The notes under the pieces were generated by a model. That model had not been told where the DNA came from, did not search any database, and saw only the letters and a program-made list of their open reading frames with translations. From positions 62,001-126,000 of the forward strand of contig JACQZI010000023.1 in NCBI GenBank assembly GCA_016207825.1: 64,000 nt of DNA, given 5' to 3'. The DNA is from Planctomycetota bacterium. GTDB lineage: Bacteria; Planctomycetota; MHYJ01; JACQXL01; JACQZI01. A program made the translations under genes and the position numbers. Each line of letters starts with the position of its first letter. Position 1 is the first letter of the stretch. Shown here piece after piece: positions 61,675 through 64,000 of this stretch.

Positions 61675-63618
61675 TTATTGGGGATTGATATACCCTTTCA
61701 TTCTTGGGTCTTCGGGGGCTTGCATCTTTAATAATTCCAAAAATTCCCTATAACGAGCCTCTACTAACTCTAAAAGTCCTTTCCATGTAATAACATCTAA
61801 TAAATGCCTAAGAGCAGTTATTGTCTCGCCTAACGAAGTATCTGCTTGTGGTTTATCAGCAATTAAAAATCCATATACTGTTTTATTTTGAAATTCCGGA
61901 AGTGTACCTTTACTTTTAATGGCATCTTGTATCCTAGTTATATATCTATTTAACCTCATAATATGATCATAATCAATAGGTAATCCGGGTTTCATTAATT
62001 CCAAAATAACTATTAACCAATCGTTTTTAATACATAATAAATCAAACCTGCGATTTTCTCTTTCCTCCTTTTTAAAAGGCAATTCCTTTTTATCAATCTC
62101 TTCAGTAATTTCTTCAATCCACTTATCTATCCCATGTTCATGATAAAAATCCGCGGGTTTTAACTGTTCGTATTGTGGACCTAATAACCAAGGGTGGGTT
62201 TTAATAAAGGTTTGCATATCAAGGGTTCCGGTCGGTGCTTTTTCTGGTAATCTTTCTTCTATATGATTTCTAAATTGTTTTATAATTTCGATTTTCCCTG
62301 CCACTACTTCTGCGGTAGAAACCGCGCTAATAATATCCCATTCTTTAATAGCATCAAACAAATCCGGCAAGGCATTTTCATCAGTTGCATTAATCCTACG
62401 TATTATTTTTTTTACGCTTTCCCTTTCCACTCCCGCAATCATTGACCGGGCAATAATTCTGAAATCATCTTCATTAATTCGTTCTATCCCAGCAATCTTT
62501 TCAAGAGCTGTGGTTAAATCGCTTTGTTCTTGACGGGGAAGGCCACTAATAATAGGAGCAAACTCCGAATAATCATGTTTGAATTTATCAAGTTTTCTTT
62601 GGTCGCTACGTTTTTTCCAATCCCGGCATAATTCTTTTATTTTATCTTGCCCCCATTTTTCAAGAATGGGTGCGTTCCCAAATTGCCAGTTTACAGTTTG
62701 CCGAGGGGTAGCAATATAATCTATATCTTCATCTAATATTTCAGCTTTAACTTGTCCGGTAAGATATTCTAATCCAACTTGACCATTTATTCCTCCACTT
62801 AGATTAAAATGAAATGGAGTAAATTGAGCTACTCTATCTCGTGCGAAAACAGATATTCCCCTTAATTCTTTATCCTTAATGGTTTCTTTTAGGAACCCAA
62901 ACCAATATTTAACTTTTCCGAAACCGGCAACTTCCTCTTCCGTCCATTGTTCACCATTAGTGGACGTTAAGTATTCAAAATCTAGAGTTTCTTTTGTTAA
63001 CGATTGTCCGTTTATATGTACTTGCATTTCGATAGTATTTAATGCAAATCTTCTACTCATGCTCTTTCTAAAACTCTCAACATTTATTCTATTATTAAAT
63101 TTAAGATTTTTTAATATTACCGTGACACCATTTGGTTCGTTTGATTTCTCGTCTTTATCTGGCAAAAACTCAAAACCGCTTATCTCGGCTTTAGATTTTA
63201 GTGTGGTATAATTTAAATTAAATTCAATCAAATGCCCGTTCTTAACGCTGGTCAAAACCATATCTTCGGCAATTCCAAATCCCGCCAATTTACCTATACC
63301 TTTTCTTCCCATAACTAATCTATTACCTGTTGTTCGTTCTCCGCGATTTTTTCTTCTTTCATACCCAATATGCAAATAAAAGTCATTTATTTCATCAAAG
63401 GTCATTCCCTCTCCGTAATCTTTTATTATTATTTGCGCATCGGGGTTTTCTTGTGGTGAGGCTTCGGGTATAGTTATCTCCACTTTTTTAGAATCAGCAT
63501 CCCATGAATTTGCAATAAGTTCCGCAACTGACGGAACTGGCCCACCATACATTTGATGTCCAAGCAAATCAATAAATCTTCCGGCAAATGTCATTTTGAG
63601 TTTTCTTTGGGGAATCAT
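61675..63618 (-). CDS. GHKL ATPase with nuclease-like C-terminus (MORC/MutL-like, restriction-associated)
   Basis: 647 aa. N-terminal GHKL fold with SVAELIANSWDAD (N box, about 29-41), KDYGEGMT (G1) and GRKGIGKLAGFGI (G2, about 105-117), followed by an S5-like transducer and helical middle. The C-terminal ~150 residues have RRFDLLCIKNDWLIVILELMKPG, resembling PD-(D/E)xK or Shedu/DUF4263 nucleases but with E-x-x-K spacing. Such ATPases beside C5 methyltransferase and Vsr genes were described as the bacterial relatives of MORC. Probably the ATP-driven effector of a restriction system. TAGGAG precedes the ATG. Confidence 0.82.
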   Translation of the reverse strand: MIPQRKLKMTFAGRFIDLLGHQMYGGPVPSVAELIANSWDADSKKVEITIPEASPQENPDAQIIIKDYGEGMTFDEINDFYLHIGYERRKNRGERTTGNRLVMGRKGIGKLAGFGIAEDMVLTSVKNGHLIEFNLNYTTLKSKAEISGFEFLPDKDEKSNEPNGVTVILKNLKFNNRINVESFRKSMSRRFALNTIEMQVHINGQSLTKETLDFEYLTSTNGEQWTEEEVAGFGKVKYWFGFLKETIKDKELRGISVFARDRVAQFTPFHFNLSGGINGQVGLEYLTGQVKAEILDEDIDYIATPRQTVNWQFGNAPILEKWGQDKIKELCRDWKKRSDQRKLDKFKHDYSEFAPIISGLPRQEQSDLTTALEKIAGIERINEDDFRIIARSMIAGVERESVKKIIRRINATDENALPDLFDAIKEWDIISAVSTAEVVAGKIEIIKQFRNHIEERLPEKAPTGTLDMQTFIKTHPWLLGPQYEQLKPADFYHEHGIDKWIEEITEEIDKKELPFKKEERENRRFDLLCIKNDWLIVILELMKPGLPIDYDHIMRLNRYITRIQDAIKSKGTLPEFQNKTVYGFLIADKPQADTSLGETITALRHLLDVITWKGLLELVEARYREFLELLKMQAPEDPRMKGYINPQ

Positions 63619-63664
63619 AGCTTTCTCCTAATAAATTTTTACCATTGAACCTTTTACTCACCTT

Positions 63665-64000
63665 TTAATTGTTTAACAAAGCGGCTAATCGTAATACTCC
63701 TTTTTTAATAGCGCATTCCCAAATACGCAGGACTTTCCAGCCTAATGATTTCAGCGTTTTTGTGACTTTCCTATCGCGTTCTTTATTACGCTTTATTTTA
63801 TTTTTCCAAAATGCCGCGTTACTTTTTGGAATTAGCTCCCTACAGTTATGCCCGTGCCAAAAACAGCCGTCTGCGAAAACTACTATTCTCTTAGACGGAA
63901 AAACGAAATCCGGATTCCCAACAAGCATAAATCTCCTGCGCCACCCTTTTATTCTGGCTCGCCTAAAGATTTCTATCAGTTTCAACTCGGTTGATTTGTT
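63665..64000 (-). CDS. vsr: Vsr-type very-short-patch repair endonuclease (5' end outside window)
   Basis: The frame is open to the window edge and reads STELKLIEIFRRARIKGWRR, then GNPDFVFPSKRIVVFADGCFWHGHNC, the zinc- and catalysis-bearing core of Vsr, and finally TLKSLGWKVLRIWECAI. A TTG at 63985 is only an internal codon; the real start lies beyond 64000. Vsr nicks next to T:G mismatches arising when 5-methylcytosine deaminates, protecting the genome of a methylating host. First visible gene of the operon. Confidence 0.92.
   Translation of the reverse strand, partial: NKSTELKLIEIFRRARIKGWRRRFMLVGNPDFVFPSKRIVVFADGCFWHGHNCRELIPKSNAAFWKNKIKRNKERDRKVTKTLKSLGWKVLRIWECAIKKGVLRLAALLNN

Overview
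The window is most likely a chromosomal piece from an uncultured Gram-negative bacterium of the Planctomycetota or a near relative. The evidence is a Ser/Thr kinase with a TPR tail, TPR plus DUF1080-like lipoprotein-type genes, a SpoVG-family protein with a zinc ribbon, an embedded HI0933-type flavoprotein, outer-membrane barrel proteins, a secretin and many lipobox proteins. The phylum assignment is inference; the Gram-negative envelope is well supported. Many genes have a near-consensus sigma-70 promoter whose -10 box ends only 6 to 10 bases before the start codon, so leaderless or very short-leader mRNAs appear common.

Layout. 1-9.9 kb: end of adenosylhomocysteinase, a hicBA toxin-antitoxin cassette flanked by a copy of the ahcY 3' end, guaB, a PAS/HD-GYP protein, an OPT transporter, nadE, a DUF151 nuclease and a barrel protein. 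9.9-24.5 kb: a large transglutaminase/thioredoxin/TPR lipoprotein, two TPR-DUF1080 paralogs, a kinase/flavoprotein/WecA-like run, a GNAT protein, a HEAT-repeat lipoprotein and a secretin. 24.7-31.8 kb: accessory region with a SUMF1-fold gene broken by a 49-bp tandem duplication, the zinc-ribbon SpoVG protein, a glycine-rich secreted protein behind a consensus sigma-54 promoter, a 267-aa protein of unknown family, and a sigma-54 activator gene that has lost part of its AAA+ domain. 32-42.2 kb: housekeeping operon folP-cdaA-cdaR-glmM-pdxJ (c-di-AMP and cell-wall precursor link), then pheT, an oxidoreductase, a barrel protein and a divergent RNase HII.

42.2-53.5 kb holds the most interesting block: two tandem copies of a four-gene membrane module (DUF6754-like protein, polytopic protein, bitopic protein with an extracytoplasmic domain, second polytopic protein), preceded by a GlmL/MutL-like ASKHA ATPase, a barrel/KOW protein, a small helical protein and a PH-like membrane protein. 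The arrangement suggests an uncharacterised ATPase-linked envelope complex with two specialised versions.

53.6-64 kb: accA, a Met/Gln-rich lipoprotein and a zinc-finger anti-sigma factor, then a second sigma-54-promoted locus (a small helical protein, a cysteine-pair protein, a trypsin-like protease, a 31-aa membrane peptide and a paralog of the 267-aa protein), a 22-bp tandem repeat array, and an AT-richer defence operon: Vsr endonuclease, a GHKL ATPase with a nuclease-like C-terminus, and a C5 cytosine methyltransferase. Dispersed hairpin repeats are scattered through the window, several of them read in frame inside genes. No tRNA, rRNA or CRISPR array was seen.
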